Of a stretch of DNA of 64,000 bases, positions 19,355 through 30,000 are shown piece after piece. The translations under genes were made by a program, and so were the position numbers. The DNA lies in contig NZ_JADOBG010000020.1 in the NCBI RefSeq assembly GCF_016786215.1, forward strand, positions 87,982 to 151,981. Reading direction: 5' to 3'. The stretch is from Legionella bononiensis (GTDB taxonomy: Bacteria > Pseudomonadota > Gammaproteobacteria > Legionellales > Legionellaceae). The notes beneath the pieces are model-generated. The model worked only from the letters and a program-made list of their open reading frames with translations, searched no databases and was not told the origin of the DNA. The stretch's first letter is position 1, and the number at the start of each line of letters is the position of its first letter.

Positions 19355-21250
19355 ATGTATTCTGAACTAATAAAAGCAACACACAATATATCTTTAGACC
19401 ATACAGTCCTTAGGGCAAGTGAACCACCCAAAGCAGTCGAACAACCTGATAGTGATTTACTTTATGAAGCCATTCGTGAGGGAGATCTGGAGCGAACGAA
19501 ACAACTGATGGAAGAGGGACTGGTTCTGCATAGTGATGAATATACGCCCTTAATGTTGGCATGTTTTTATGGCCATTTAGAACTGGCTAAATTGTTTTAT
19601 AAAAATAATTCCATAAATGAGCGGGATGTATGCGGTAACACAGCATTAATTCATGCAGCATGGAATGGCCATACAGATGTTGTTCAATGGCTAATTAGTG
19701 TAGGAGCGGATATAAATGCAGTGAACATCAGTGCAGACTCAGCTTTGTTAGTGGCGTTGCGATTTGAACATCCTGAAACGGCAAGATACCTGCTTACTCA
19801 GAACAATATTCAAAAAGATGTACCTAATTCCTTAAGTTATGAACCATTGGTCATAGCTCTTGTTCATGGATACCTCGATATTGTCGAAAGCTTATATAAC
19901 AATCATGTCGATTTAAATAAGCAGTACACTGAAAATAATACTCTATTGCATATGTGCGCAATGATTAATAACCTATCTTCAATGCGCTGGTTGCTTGATC
20001 ATGGAGCCAATCCCTGGGTGAGTAATGGAAATCATATGACCCCTGCGCGAATTGCTGCATCTCGGGGATACACAGAGATGGTGAGTTCTTTGATTGCAAA
20101 AATGAAAAATCATCATCAATTTTCAGAGGAATTGGATTACATACTGCTAGGGGCTGCCTGCCAAGGCTATGGAGAAATCATTGATTTAGTACTAGTTCAT
20201 AAACATCATTTCCCAAATATAATGATGCAAGTAGCGTTACTTCACTCTACTGTAACCAATAATTGGAATATGGTTGCCAAGCTGTTAGAGATCAACCCTG
20301 AGAAAGCTTTAAAACGAATCAATAAACATTATGATTATGGTGATTTTGAGTACAATTACGGCAATACTTTATTGCATTCAGCCGCAGTGAACGGGCACTT
20401 GCTGATGGTGCAAAACCTGATTGCTCATGGTGCTAAATTAAAAGCCAGGAATGACAATAACGATACGGTTTTGCATTGTGCTGTACGAAGCGGAAACATC
20501 GATTTGGTTCGATGGTTGTGTAACCAATATATGCCCGTTAACCAGCAAAATGAACAGGGAAATACTCCACTTCACTTGGCAGTTAAAATGAAAAACTTGC
20601 CTATGGTACGTTGTTTATTGCTTCATGGAGCCAGCTATAAAATAGAAAACAAACAAAAAAACAGTGCTGAGTTTTTAGCGAAAGGAAATCCTGAGTTAGA
20701 GCAATTATTTCTAGAAATGAGAGTTAAAGATCTGAAACATTTTGGTATAAACGATCTTCATCTTGCTGCCGCAACTCATGAAGAAAAAGCGTTATTACAG
20801 CTTTTGCCTCTGTACCATGATTTTAGTCTGAAATCGGACGATGGACTCACTCCGATTCAGATCGCTGCGCATATGGGAAACTCTGGCACATTGGCTATCA
20901 TGTTGTTATGGGAAGCAAAAGGAGATAAAAAAGATGCTAAAAATTTAGCTAAAGAACTTAAAGAACACTATGAAGCTAAATCATCCGCGTACTTAGGTAT
21001 AACTAATGCGGTTAAGTCAATCGATAGCTTTCCAGCTAATCGCCTGGACGCATTAATCAAGTTGTACAATTCCTGCCAAAATCCGAATGTTGATAATAAG
21101 CCAGTGCATGATGAAAGAAGAGTTCAAAATTCATCACCACGCTGGAGGGGGTTTTTCTGCATTGATAATCGATCCTCCAGTTCAGTTACAGAGGAAATTG
21201 AGGAAGATTCTGAGAATGAAATTAAATCTGTTGCAAGTCAGAATCATTAA
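19355..21250 (+). CDS. Ankyrin-repeat protein, candidate Dot/Icm effector
   Basis: 631 residues from MYSELIKATHN, chosen because a TAGGAG site sits at the right distance; an ATG 18 bases earlier lacks one. Residues about 25-470 are ankyrin repeats, some close to consensus (GNTALIHAAWNGHTDVVQWL, GNTLLHSAAVNGHLLMVQNL, GNTPLHLAVKMKNLPMVRCL), with a few degenerate units between. A further repeat region precedes a helical part (about 500-570). The tail has a Ser run and an acidic EEIEEDSENEIK stretch, the E-block type seen near the ends of many Dot/Icm substrates. Ankyrin proteins are common Legionella effectors that bind host proteins. Translocation and target are inferred. Confidence 0.8.
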   Translation: MYSELIKATHNISLDHTVLRASEPPKAVEQPDSDLLYEAIREGDLERTKQLMEEGLVLHSDEYTPLMLACFYGHLELAKLFYKNNSINERDVCGNTALIHAAWNGHTDVVQWLISVGADINAVNISADSALLVALRFEHPETARYLLTQNNIQKDVPNSLSYEPLVIALVHGYLDIVESLYNNHVDLNKQYTENNTLLHMCAMINNLSSMRWLLDHGANPWVSNGNHMTPARIAASRGYTEMVSSLIAKMKNHHQFSEELDYILLGAACQGYGEIIDLVLVHKHHFPNIMMQVALLHSTVTNNWNMVAKLLEINPEKALKRINKHYDYGDFEYNYGNTLLHSAAVNGHLLMVQNLIAHGAKLKARNDNNDTVLHCAVRSGNIDLVRWLCNQYMPVNQQNEQGNTPLHLAVKMKNLPMVRCLLLHGASYKIENKQKNSAEFLAKGNPELEQLFLEMRVKDLKHFGINDLHLAAATHEEKALLQLLPLYHDFSLKSDDGLTPIQIAAHMGNSGTLAIMLLWEAKGDKKDAKNLAKELKEHYEAKSSAYLGITNAVKSIDSFPANRLDALIKLYNSCQNPNVDNKPVHDERRVQNSSPRWRGFFCIDNRSSSSVTEEIEEDSENEIKSVASQNH

Positions 21251-21377
21251 ATAAAATACGCCTATTGGGGGTTGTAACATGCTGGATGCAGTTCCAGATA
21301 ATAAAAATTGAATTGATGCTATGTGATCAGTTCTTTAAAAAATGAAGACGGTGTTATTCCTCCAATAATTAATTAGT

Positions 21378-21433
21378 ACAAGAGTCCTCATATGAATTTA
21401 ATAACTATCTTAAGTTCATATGAGGACTCTTGT
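21378..21433. repeat. Perfect 19-bp inverted repeat with 18-base loop
   Basis: ACAAGAGTCCTCATATGAA (21378-21396) is matched exactly by its complement at 21415-21433. It lies 130 bases after the ankyrin gene. The stem is longer than most terminators and is not followed by a T-run, so it could be a structured 3' end, a small RNA hairpin or a mobile-element scar. Confidence 0.8.
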
Positions 21434-21571
21434 TATCAGTGGTTAGTCGATCCAGGACTACTCTTTTGATTTTGTCAACAAAGCATCATGTTGTCCTGTT
21501 CGTTATCAGGGATTTGATATCGGAGCTTAGAGCGTCAATACAGGTATTATAATCAATATCAACGAGTCTCT

Positions 21572-21700
21572 ATGCCTTCCTTTCAACGATGGCTGATTCA
21601 TCATCGGAGGCAATCAGCAAGTACATTCAGGGTCCTAATTGACATGATGAAGTTTGATGCTTCAATTCAGAAGCTTGTTTTATTGACAGAAAATAAATAA
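21572..21700 (+). CDS. Possible 42-residue small protein or remnant
   Basis: An ATG frame encodes a short basic peptide (MPSFQRWLIHHRRQS... ending KLVLLTENK). There is no clear ribosome site and I recognise no relative. It fills part of the otherwise empty 21251-21743 interval and may be chance. Confidence 0.2.
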   Translation: MPSFQRWLIHHRRQSASTFRVLIDMMKFDASIQKLVLLTENK

Positions 21701-21743
21701 AATGATTAGAATGGCCCTATTTTAAACTAAACAAGGGCTTATA

Positions 21744-22124
21744 GTGATCACAACCTATTCAAGCAAAATAAATGCTTTTAAATTAATTGCACGTCATCTG
21801 GGGCTTCACGATGAAGTGTTTAAACTTGATCAGTTACGTAAACATTCCGATGTCATGGAACTTATTGGACACCCTAAAAATCCTCGTCTTTTTGATATAA
21901 TGGATAAAGCCAAGATGCTTTTTTCAAAGTTCCGCAGCCAATTGGAACAAGTGGAGTTGACCATTTTGACGGCAGTTCAATCGCGGTCCGATTTAGTTAC
22001 AGCAAGAGAGGTAGCTGGTATTTGTCTCAGTGAGCAACGTGATGAAGAGAAATTGGCTGAATTATCATCCTATCTTGAAACTAAGGTACAAAAAGAGGAA
22101 TGTGAATACAAACCTGGATTTTGA
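21744..22124 (+). CDS. Hypothetical protein, 126 residues
   Basis: GTG start with a GGG-rich site about nine bases upstream. The product is a soluble, mostly helical protein with no signal peptide; it ends KEECEYKPGF. I recognise no family. Amino acid composition and codon use look genuine and the frame has no competitor. Confidence 0.6.
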   Translation: MITTYSSKINAFKLIARHLGLHDEVFKLDQLRKHSDVMELIGHPKNPRLFDIMDKAKMLFSKFRSQLEQVELTILTAVQSRSDLVTAREVAGICLSEQRDEEKLAELSSYLETKVQKEECEYKPGF

Positions 22125-22263
22125 ACCCTGGGTATTGGCATACAGCACCTTGATCAAATGACTATAAATTGCAATTGTTTAGACGGAATTATAGATTGAG
22201 AATTACTGGACTTTTATTCTATTTGCCCTAGACTATTTTTATCATTATTTTTAAGGATAGTTT

Positions 22264-22974
22264 ATGTATGAAGCAAATTATATCTATCATCATGGTGCTC
22301 AGGAACTGCATGGATTTCTAGCCTTTGATGAACAGATTCGCACTCCTCGTCCAGCAGTAATTGTTGCCCATGATTGGACCGGTCGCAATGAGTTTGCTTG
22401 TCAAAAAGCCAGAATGCTCGCTGAAATGGGGTATGTTGGATTCGCTTCAGATGTATACGGCCAGGGTCGTATGGGATCAACGAATGATGAAAAAATGGCT
22501 TTAATGCAACCTTTGGTCAGTGATCGTTCCTTGTTACGAGCTCGTTTGCGGGCGGCCTATGAAACCTTGGCAGCCATGCCTGAGGTAGATAAAACCCGGA
22601 TCGCTGTAATAGGATTTTGTTTTGGTGGATTATGTGCTCTTGATTTGGCTCGTAGTGGCGCAGACATTAAAGGTGCAGTGAGTTTTCATGGATTATTAAA
22701 TAAACCCGACCATCTAGAATCAGAACACATAAAAGCGAAAATTCTGGTTTTACATGGTTATGATGATCCTATGGTCAGACCCGAACAAGTCCATGCTTTT
22801 TGTCAGGAAATGACGGATGCTAAAGCCGATTGGCAAGTTCATATGTATGGTCATGTTCAACATGCATTTACCAATCCTCAGGCACATGATGTGCAATTGG
22901 GATTAGTGTTTAATTCTCTTGCTGAACAGCGTTCATGGTTGGCCATGCGTCATTTTCTGCAAGAGATTTTCTAA
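22264..22974 (+). CDS. Dienelactone hydrolase family protein
   Basis: 236-residue alpha/beta hydrolase with a cysteine nucleophile: GFCFGG elbow at about 119-124, acid in HGYDDPMVRP and His in VQHAFTNP. Also typical are VIVAHDWTGRNEF and a FASDVYGQGRMG segment. Dienelactone hydrolases open lactone rings, but stand-alone members act on unknown esters. AAGGATAG precedes the ATG. The biotin carboxylase gene follows 22 bases later on the same strand, so they probably share a transcript. Confidence 0.9.
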   Translation: MYEANYIYHHGAQELHGFLAFDEQIRTPRPAVIVAHDWTGRNEFACQKARMLAEMGYVGFASDVYGQGRMGSTNDEKMALMQPLVSDRSLLRARLRAAYETLAAMPEVDKTRIAVIGFCFGGLCALDLARSGADIKGAVSFHGLLNKPDHLESEHIKAKILVLHGYDDPMVRPEQVHAFCQEMTDAKADWQVHMYGHVQHAFTNPQAHDVQLGLVFNSLAEQRSWLAMRHFLQEIF

Positions 22975-22996
22975 TGGATTGCTTTTAAGGGATTAA

Positions 22997-24418
22997 ATGT
23001 TTAAAAAAATTCTAATAGCAAATCGAGGTGAGATCGCATTGCGTATCGTGCGAGCCTGCAAGGAATTAGGTATTTCCGCTGTGACTATCCATAGTGAAGC
23101 GGATCGTTATGCATTACATGTTAAAAGAGCGTCTCATTCTCATTGCTTAAGTAAAAAACCGCTTGAAGCATATTTGAATGGTCGGCGTATTATTGAATGC
23201 GCGAAGGCTTCGGGATGTGAGGCCATCCATCCGGGATATGGTTTTTTATCTGAAAACACCGAGTTTGCCAAAGATTGCGAAGAAGCAGGAATTGTATTTA
23301 TCGGTCCAACTTCTTCTGTAATCGCAACAATGGGATCGAAAATAGCTGCCCGTGATGCGGTACGAAAAGCAGGCATACCTACTATTCCCGGTAGTGAAGG
23401 GAATCTGGAATCCATTGATGATGCCCTCAGGTGCGCAAAAAAACTGGGATATCCCGTTATGCTCAAGGCTACTTTCGGTGGTGGTGGACGAGGGATCCGA
23501 TTATGTCATGATGCGACTCAGGTCAAACAACAATTTGAACGAGTGCAATCAGAAGCAGAAAAGTCCTTTGGTGATGCTCACGTTTATATGGAACGCTTTA
23601 TTAAAAATCCGCGGCATATAGAAGTTCAAATCCTGGCAGACCATTATGGAACGGTACTGCACCTATTTGAACGGGATTGTTCCGTGCAACGTCGTCATCA
23701 AAAACTGGTAGAAATAGCTCCTTCTCCACATCTGGAACAGCGAACCCGGGAACTTCTTTTTAGCTATGCAGTTAAAGCAGCAAGAGAAGTAGGATATACC
23801 AATGCAGGTACTGTTGAGTTTATCCTGGATGAAGAAAATAATGCCTACTTTCTAGAAATGAATACTCGTTTGCAGGTTGAACATCCCGTTACAGAACAAA
23901 TTACTGGTATTGATATTGTACAAGAACAAATTCGCATTGCGGCAGGCGAGCCATTATCAATGAATCAGGAACACATTACTTCCAGAGGATATGCAATAGA
24001 ATTTCGTATCAACGCGGAAGATCCACAGAATGATTTTTTACCCAGTTTTGGTCGCATAACCCGATACTATGCTCCAGGTGGTCCTGGTGTGCGTACAGAC
24101 AGTGCGATTTATACGGGATACACCATTCCCCCGGATTATGATTCGTTATGTGCCAAATTGACCGTTTGGGCTCTTGATTGGCCTTCAGTATTACGCCGAT
24201 CTCGCCGCGCTCTTGAGGAAATGCGCATGTTTGGCGTTAAGACGACCATTCCTTATTATCTGGAAATGATTCAATCCAATGAATTTCAGGAAGGGCGATT
24301 GACAACTCATTTAGTCGATTCCCATCCTGAATGGTTAAAGTATTCAAACAAATCATTACCTAATCATAAAGCAGCAGTTATTGCAGCAGCTATAGCGATG
24401 TACAGTCAAAAGTCATAA
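22997..24418 (+). CDS. Biotin carboxylase subunit (AccC / PycA type)
   Basis: 473-residue ATP-grasp enzyme that carboxylates biotin on a carrier protein. Landmarks: ILIANRGEIALRIVRAC, HPGYGFLSEN, the Gly-rich loop FGGGGRGIRLC, ERDCSVQRRHQKLVE, and the catalytic block NTRLQVEHPVTE. The true acetyl-CoA carboxylase accC normally follows accB, which is absent here, and the Ala-rich C-terminal tail (KAAVIAAAIAMYSQ) resembles the A subunit of two-subunit pyruvate carboxylases. I therefore favour PycA over AccC, without certainty. Confidence 0.85.
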   Translation: MFKKILIANRGEIALRIVRACKELGISAVTIHSEADRYALHVKRASHSHCLSKKPLEAYLNGRRIIECAKASGCEAIHPGYGFLSENTEFAKDCEEAGIVFIGPTSSVIATMGSKIAARDAVRKAGIPTIPGSEGNLESIDDALRCAKKLGYPVMLKATFGGGGRGIRLCHDATQVKQQFERVQSEAEKSFGDAHVYMERFIKNPRHIEVQILADHYGTVLHLFERDCSVQRRHQKLVEIAPSPHLEQRTRELLFSYAVKAAREVGYTNAGTVEFILDEENNAYFLEMNTRLQVEHPVTEQITGIDIVQEQIRIAAGEPLSMNQEHITSRGYAIEFRINAEDPQNDFLPSFGRITRYYAPGGPGVRTDSAIYTGYTIPPDYDSLCAKLTVWALDWPSVLRRSRRALEEMRMFGVKTTIPYYLEMIQSNEFQEGRLTTHLVDSHPEWLKYSNKSLPNHKAAVIAAAIAMYSQKS

Positions 24419-24462
24419 TCTCGGGCTTTTGGATTGTTGTTACTTAAAATGGGTTTGTTTCT

Positions 24463-24996
24463 CTAATTATTCTGTATATGGGACAAAATAATGTCCATGC
24501 GCTGTTCAATGGGCACTGCAGGAAGTTCAACCAGCTCATAGCCTAAATGATGATAGGCAGCGTAGATTAATTCACCTATTTTTTGAGCGCTCGAATTATC
24601 TTCTACGCGGACTGAATCATGTTCCAAAGGTAACTGATGGCAGTAAAACAGTTTTTTATATCGAATGCGTTGGCAGGAATGAATCACCTGATCTGCATTG
24701 ATATTATAATAGCGAAAATAACCAAGACTATCGGGGGTACCTCGATCAAAAAAAATGAGTTGATTCGCCTGTAAACGTCGTTCTCTTTTCAGCGCTATTG
24801 CCAGTATTCCTCGTTGAAGTCGCAAGTTATCCTGTATTATATCATCCAGAGTCAGATTGGTTTCCAACAAACCGTTGATATAGTCTCTTGCGACTTCAGG
24901 AGCAATAGCATAGCCAGCGGAGGCTAATTGGTTAATTAAGGTAGTTTTACCCGAGGAAGGCGCACCTGTAATTACATACCAATTAGTCTGGATCAT
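24463..24996 (-). CDS. Small P-loop ATPase/kinase-like protein (AAA_28 type)
   Basis: 177 residues. Walker A is ITGAPSSGKTTL, followed by EVARDYI, FFDRGTPDSLGY (Walker B-like) and Arg-rich helices ending RMDIILSHI. The pattern matches the NadR-kinase-like group of predicted nucleotide kinases. The start codon overlaps the panC stop (TGATG), so it is translated with panC, but no role in pantothenate synthesis is known to me. Confidence 0.75.
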   Translation of the reverse strand: MIQTNWYVITGAPSSGKTTLINQLASAGYAIAPEVARDYINGLLETNLTLDDIIQDNLRLQRGILAIALKRERRLQANQLIFFDRGTPDSLGYFRYYNINADQVIHSCQRIRYKKLFYCHQLPLEHDSVRVEDNSSAQKIGELIYAAYHHLGYELVELPAVPIEQRMDIILSHIQNN

Positions 24997-25754
24997 CAGA
25001 TTTGATAATTATCGATTAAACGTATTTCACCAATCATCACTGCGGCAAATTTTCTGCCAAGATATTCTTCAATGTATTCCACAGCGATTCCCTTTGCTTC
25101 TAACTCTTCACTTATCATTACACAAGGTTTGTTCTGATGGAATATGTTTGCAAACTCTTCAGCACGTTTTTTTTGTTCGATAGTTAATCGGTTATTTCGT
25201 GAACTGTAGGCCAAACCGCTGCTTTCTCTAATCGTTGGACAGGGGATAATTTCAACATTCATGAACAGCGCCTTGACCATGCCTTGGATTAACAGATACT
25301 GCTGATAATCTTTTTCACCAAAATAGGCTCTGTTGGGTCGGGTTAAATTGAGTAATTTCATGACCACCGTTAATACACCATTAAAATGGCCTGGCCGATG
25401 TGTTCCTTCCATTAATTGGCACAGTTGATTCTCCTGAACCTGATAAGTATATTCATCAGGATACATCTCTTTGTCAGTGGGTAAAATACAATAATCCACC
25501 CCGGATTGTGCCATTAATTCGAGATCTGCATCCAGCGTTCTTGGATAATGGGTGAAATCATCCGGTTTATTAAATTGAGTGGGGTTAATAAATAGACTGG
25601 ATACAGTGCGGTCATTTTCATCCTTACTTTTGGTAAATAAGGATGCATGGCCAGCATGCAGGTTGCCCATAGTTGGAGCAAAACCCAAGCTAAGTTTTGT
25701 GGATAAAGTGTTTCGAAAGTTTATCCACTCATCAAGTTTATGAAAAATGTGCAT
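24996..25754 (-). CDS. panC: Pantothenate synthetase
   Basis: Joins pantoate and beta-alanine with ATP to make pantothenate, the coenzyme A precursor. Landmarks: [17 protein letters not shown] (ATP-binding HIGH-like motif), [10 protein letters not shown], the YPRT and [10 protein letters not shown] segments, [12 protein letters not shown] and the [12 protein letters not shown] loop. 252 residues, slightly shorter than usual at the C-terminus. It is 11 bases after panB on the same strand. Confidence 0.96.
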   Translation of the reverse strand: MHIFHKLDEWINFRNTLSTKLSLGFAPTMGNLHAGHASLFTKSKDENDRTVSSLFINPTQFNKPDDFTHYPRTLDADLELMAQSGVDYCILPTDKEMYPDEYTYQVQENQLCQLMEGTHRPGHFNGVLTVVMKLLNLTRPNRAYFGEKDYQQYLLIQGMVKALFMNVEIIPCPTIRESSGLAYSSRNNRLTIEQKKRAEEFANIFHQNKPCVMISEELEAKGIAVEYIEEYLGRKFAAVMIGEIRLIDNYQI

Positions 25755-25765
25755 GAAGTACTCTC

Positions 25766-26554
25766 TTAAAACGCATATTCAGGAGTTGGAAAATTAACGT
25801 GTTGTACTTGTTGGGCGTACGCATTGATCGCCTCAAGAAAAATATCCTTACCGTGAGTATATTTTTTTGCAAACTTGGGCGTGAATGTGGATTGCAATCC
25901 CAGCATGTCATGCCATACAAGTACTTGTCCATCGGTGTCCGAACCTGCGCCTATTCCTATAGTCGGAATATCAAGTGAATTGGTGATGGTTTTGGCAAGG
26001 TTTTGGGGAACGCATTCAATGACTAAAGCAAAACAGCCACTTTGCTCCAAGGCAAATGCCTGCTGCAATAAACGATCGGCCTGTTCCTGATTTTTTCCCT
26101 GAACTTTATAGCCACCCAATTGGTGAATAGATTGGGGAGTCAGGCCAATATGCCCCATCACAGGAATACCCGCTTTGACCAGATAGGAAATAGTTTTACA
26201 GGTATCTTCATCGGCTCCTTCAATCTTTATGGCATGGGCTCCTGCCTGTAACAGACGTTTAACCTGCTCTATAGTTTGGGATAGAGAGTGTTTATGACAT
26301 AAAAAGGGAAGATCAGTTACTAAAAATTGTTGATTCAAACCACGGGCAACCGCTTTAGTATGCAGCTCCATCATCTCGATGGTGGCCATAATCGTCGTGT
26401 CATACCCATGAACGGTCATAGCTACAGAGTCACCAACTAAAACGCAATCGATATTGGATTCAGCGATGATGCGAGCCGAAGGATAATCATAACAGGTGAG
26501 CATGGAGATTTTTTTGCGGGCTTGTTTGTTAATTTTAAAATCATGAATTTTCAT
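25766..26554 (-). CDS. panB: 3-methyl-2-oxobutanoate hydroxymethyltransferase
   Basis: First step of pantothenate synthesis: transfers a hydroxymethyl group from methylene-tetrahydrofolate to 2-oxoisovalerate. Landmarks: [29 protein letters not shown], the Glu/Lys site [17 protein letters not shown] and [18 protein letters not shown]. 262 residues, full length. First gene of the panB-panC-ATPase unit. Confidence 0.97.
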   Translation of the reverse strand: MKIHDFKINKQARKKISMLTCYDYPSARIIAESNIDCVLVGDSVAMTVHGYDTTIMATIEMMELHTKAVARGLNQQFLVTDLPFLCHKHSLSQTIEQVKRLLQAGAHAIKIEGADEDTCKTISYLVKAGIPVMGHIGLTPQSIHQLGGYKVQGKNQEQADRLLQQAFALEQSGCFALVIECVPQNLAKTITNSLDIPTIGIGAGSDTDGQVLVWHDMLGLQSTFTPKFAKKYTHGKDIFLEAINAYAQQVQHVNFPTPEYAF

Positions 26555-27090
26555 ACACTTCTCCCTGGATGGATGAAGAATATGATGTGTATCGAATTTA
26601 TAGATGGTGCATCAGGTACCTGTCTCATGGATCAAGTCCTCCAAAAATAATTAATAAAGTCACTGCCCGAGGGGTCAGTGCATCTGGGTAATATTATAGT
26701 GAATTGATACGAAATTGAATATCAAACCAGTAAATCTTTTAAGGGACAACGTTGATGGATTATTTGAATGATGTTGAGCAGGTGATTCTAGTACCTGAGC
26801 GTCGCTATTAAATATTCAACCAACCCTAGGCATTCAGGTCATTATGTAATGGATAGCCATATAAAAAACGAATAACAGCTATTAATTATTTACAGTCTTC
26901 ATTAATTATTTCTTAATTTATTGCTTGTACAATTTATAGTCAGAAGGAAATAAACAGTTACAGGTGAGGAACGCACAGAGTTCTCATTTTTTAGAGTAAA
27001 TCGTTTAAGAATATTAAGTTTCATCTGTTGATTTAGGAAGGCTAGTGCTTATTGAGATGAATGTTTTAACGATACATTGTGAGATTAAAA
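26555..27090. other. Divergent upstream region of panB and the giant gene
   Basis: No gene seen. A small hairpin (CACTG/CAGTG arms, about 26660-26679) lies on the panB side. An 18-codon frame at 26756 has no ribosome site. The long AT-rich leader before 27091 presumably contains the promoter of the giant gene. Confidence 0.4.
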
Positions 27091-30000
27091 ATGAGTATAC
27101 CTGGTGAGTTTTATTGCTTGTTGTCGCAGACTAAACCTGCTTATACCTATGCTCCAACAGAAAACCTAGACATCAATAAATTGATTCAGTCTAAAGCGCC
27201 ATGGATTTTACCAGCCAGTCTGGCACAGAAACCAAAAAAGCTCATACTGAGTGATTGGACCGCAAAGAATTGGTCCTATTCTAAAATGAACGTTGTTCAG
27301 GATGCATTGATAGACTTAGTGAATCAGGGGTTTTCTTTATATATCCAACAAAATGGACAGATTAACCCCCTATTAATTGATGGTATATCGAATTTGATAC
27401 GGCCGGATATCCGAGCAGCGATCCGGCCTGTTTCATCAGGGGCTCTCATCACCAAAGCAACAACTCAGTATCGAATGTCTAAAGATGAAACCTTCATTCT
27501 TGATGATTATTGGATCGATCGCTTGATTGGCAGTAAAGAGCATAACGCTCCCCGAACTATGAATCAAAGTGATTATATGGGGCTTAATCGAGAGGAAATC
27601 ATAGGACTTGAGAAGTCTCTTGATCAATTAAATCCACCATTACAACTGCTCATTCAGGATGAATTGTCTGATGAATCCATTAGAGGATTTGAGCGATTCA
27701 AGAAGTCGTTTCCTACTATAAGTCATCTACAAAGAATAAGGAAAATGAGTGAACCTTCAGCACAATCTTCTAAAGAACAGTGGCTGGAATTATTATCTAA
27801 CGGATCCTTTTTACAAGAACTTGTATTGCCTGCAACCCAAGATACGATAAAACTCGATGAATCCGGTTTGATGAACTTGATCTATTTAGATTTTGACAAC
27901 TACTGGATTGAAAATTTAGCTGATTTATTAGCATCCGTTCCCAATCTTCAAGAGCTTTCAATCCGTAGGTTGGATGAATCATCAAAGCTAAATACGCAAG
28001 AACTTCAATTGAAGTTTCTGAAATTAAATTTTTCAAAACTTCATTTCAGCCAATTGTATCAATTGTTGAGTGAACAAGCGCAGTCCATACAATTTTTGTC
28101 TTTAGCTAACAGCAGGGTGATCGCTGATGACATGATTGAAGAGTCGATATTATTAGAAGCTCCTCAATGTTTACACCTGATAGAAATCAACTTAACTGAA
28201 TCTTTTTTAACCATCGAATCATTAAATTTACTATTATCGAGAGCGCCTAATTTAAAAAGACTGACGCTGGGAGGTGGTATATTTGAGGAAATGGAGAGTT
28301 TTATCGATTTTAATGAAATGAACACGGATGTATTGAATCGTCTTGAGTCTCTTTGTTTACTGTCTTTAACCTGGGATGATGGTACATTTAATTTATTGAG
28401 TAATAAATTAACACATCTTAAGTGTCTTCATCTTAGGAATTTTAAGTTTAACGCTCTTCCAGAGCAGAATGAATGTCGAATGGAGCATGTCGAAGAGTTA
28501 ATTATTTCTGGTTCAGAGTTTGAAGATGACGAGGACTTAAAGAGGTTGCTTCAATGTTTTCCTAATATTAAACGACTTCAATTTATCAATAATTCATATC
28601 ATGGGAGCAACGATCTGAAATTTGATGTTGCTGCATGTAAGAAGGTTAAAGTGGTTGATTTGAGTGATCACTTTGCGTTTGTTGGTAAACAAGCCGTAAT
28701 GGATGTGGTAAACACTGCGCCAAATCTCGAAACATTGAATCTGATTAATTGTAACAATATTTCTGTCCGTGAATGGAACAAATTATCCGATAAATTACCT
28801 CATCTTAATGTATGCTGGCACTGGGATGATTGTGATGGAGATCAGGATGATGAGGATTATCTGCTCTGTAGTGATGATACACCGCATCAGGAACATAATC
28901 TTGCGGACTACAGGGACTTTGAACCGACACCGGAAGATTTTAAATTTCAATTTAAAGGCAACAGTTCATCAATAGATCAAAACATGATTATTGAAAAACT
29001 GTCTCAATACTTCAATTTAAATCAAATCAACACCCAGTACATACCCAAAATCCAGGATGGAATTTGTAACGCTTTAACTCACTTATTTAAAAAAAGCAGC
29101 ATTGATGAGTGGAATGATTTTATTCACAGAATGAAGGCATGGGATGGCCAGTTAACCACTCTTAATGATGAATTAAAGAATGATTTTAAGATGCTTTGGA
29201 CTGCTATCAAACAGTACCAGTTTAGCCAGAAGAGGAGTGCTCAATATATCGGAGATAATCTGGCGCATTTTCTTTCCATTAATTCAATACATAACAGTAC
29301 CTATGCTGCTCAGCTTCAGATTCATGATGATGACGTCGATGATTGGATAGCGTCAATACTTACTTCTGATTTGATGGATGAATCCATTCAAACCAGTACC
29401 GAGAGCACTATGATCCTGAATCCTCGGAAAATCAAGCTGCAAGATGGATGTATTGTGTCCAATTTCTGGCATGCGATCTGTATCCGATTAATCGCAGAAG
29501 ATCAGTGGCAGGTTTATAATCCCAACTGTAAAGATGGGGCTAAGACTGTTACAACAACGGAACTAATTCACCTTATTCATACCGAGCTGGGCACACTGGT
29601 CAGTATTGAAATGGAGGAAGAATCGATCGTCCCCGAGATTCATAATCCTGATCAGTTCATTCAAGGTGGAGGACTGTTCCATTTAATCCATGATATGAAT
29701 TCGAAAGCAGTGGCAGACCTCATACCCGTGAATTATCAATTCAGTGCTCAGGCACTTCAAGGCGTGTTACTCAATGATTTGAAAGGCGTTCCAGCATGGT
29801 TTAGTGGTCTCAATAGCGCTCACACGCTCCAGTTTACCTATAATTTATTAGAACAATTGTATCGATTATTCCCTGCTGATTGTTCCAGCATGTTGCAAAA
29901 AAGTATTCAATTTCTCGCTCCTGAACAAAAACAGAAGTGTATCGTCGAACTCACCAAATCAGGTCCCAAAACCTCTACCGCTATTTTTGATATAATGAGT

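Noticed and set aside
21378..21433. Classical rho-independent terminator
   Set aside because: The stem is long and AT-rich and no T-run follows.
22997..24418. Acetyl-CoA carboxylase operon
   Set aside because: No accB is adjacent; the gene is paired with a dienelactone hydrolase, so fatty-acid synthesis is not the obvious role.
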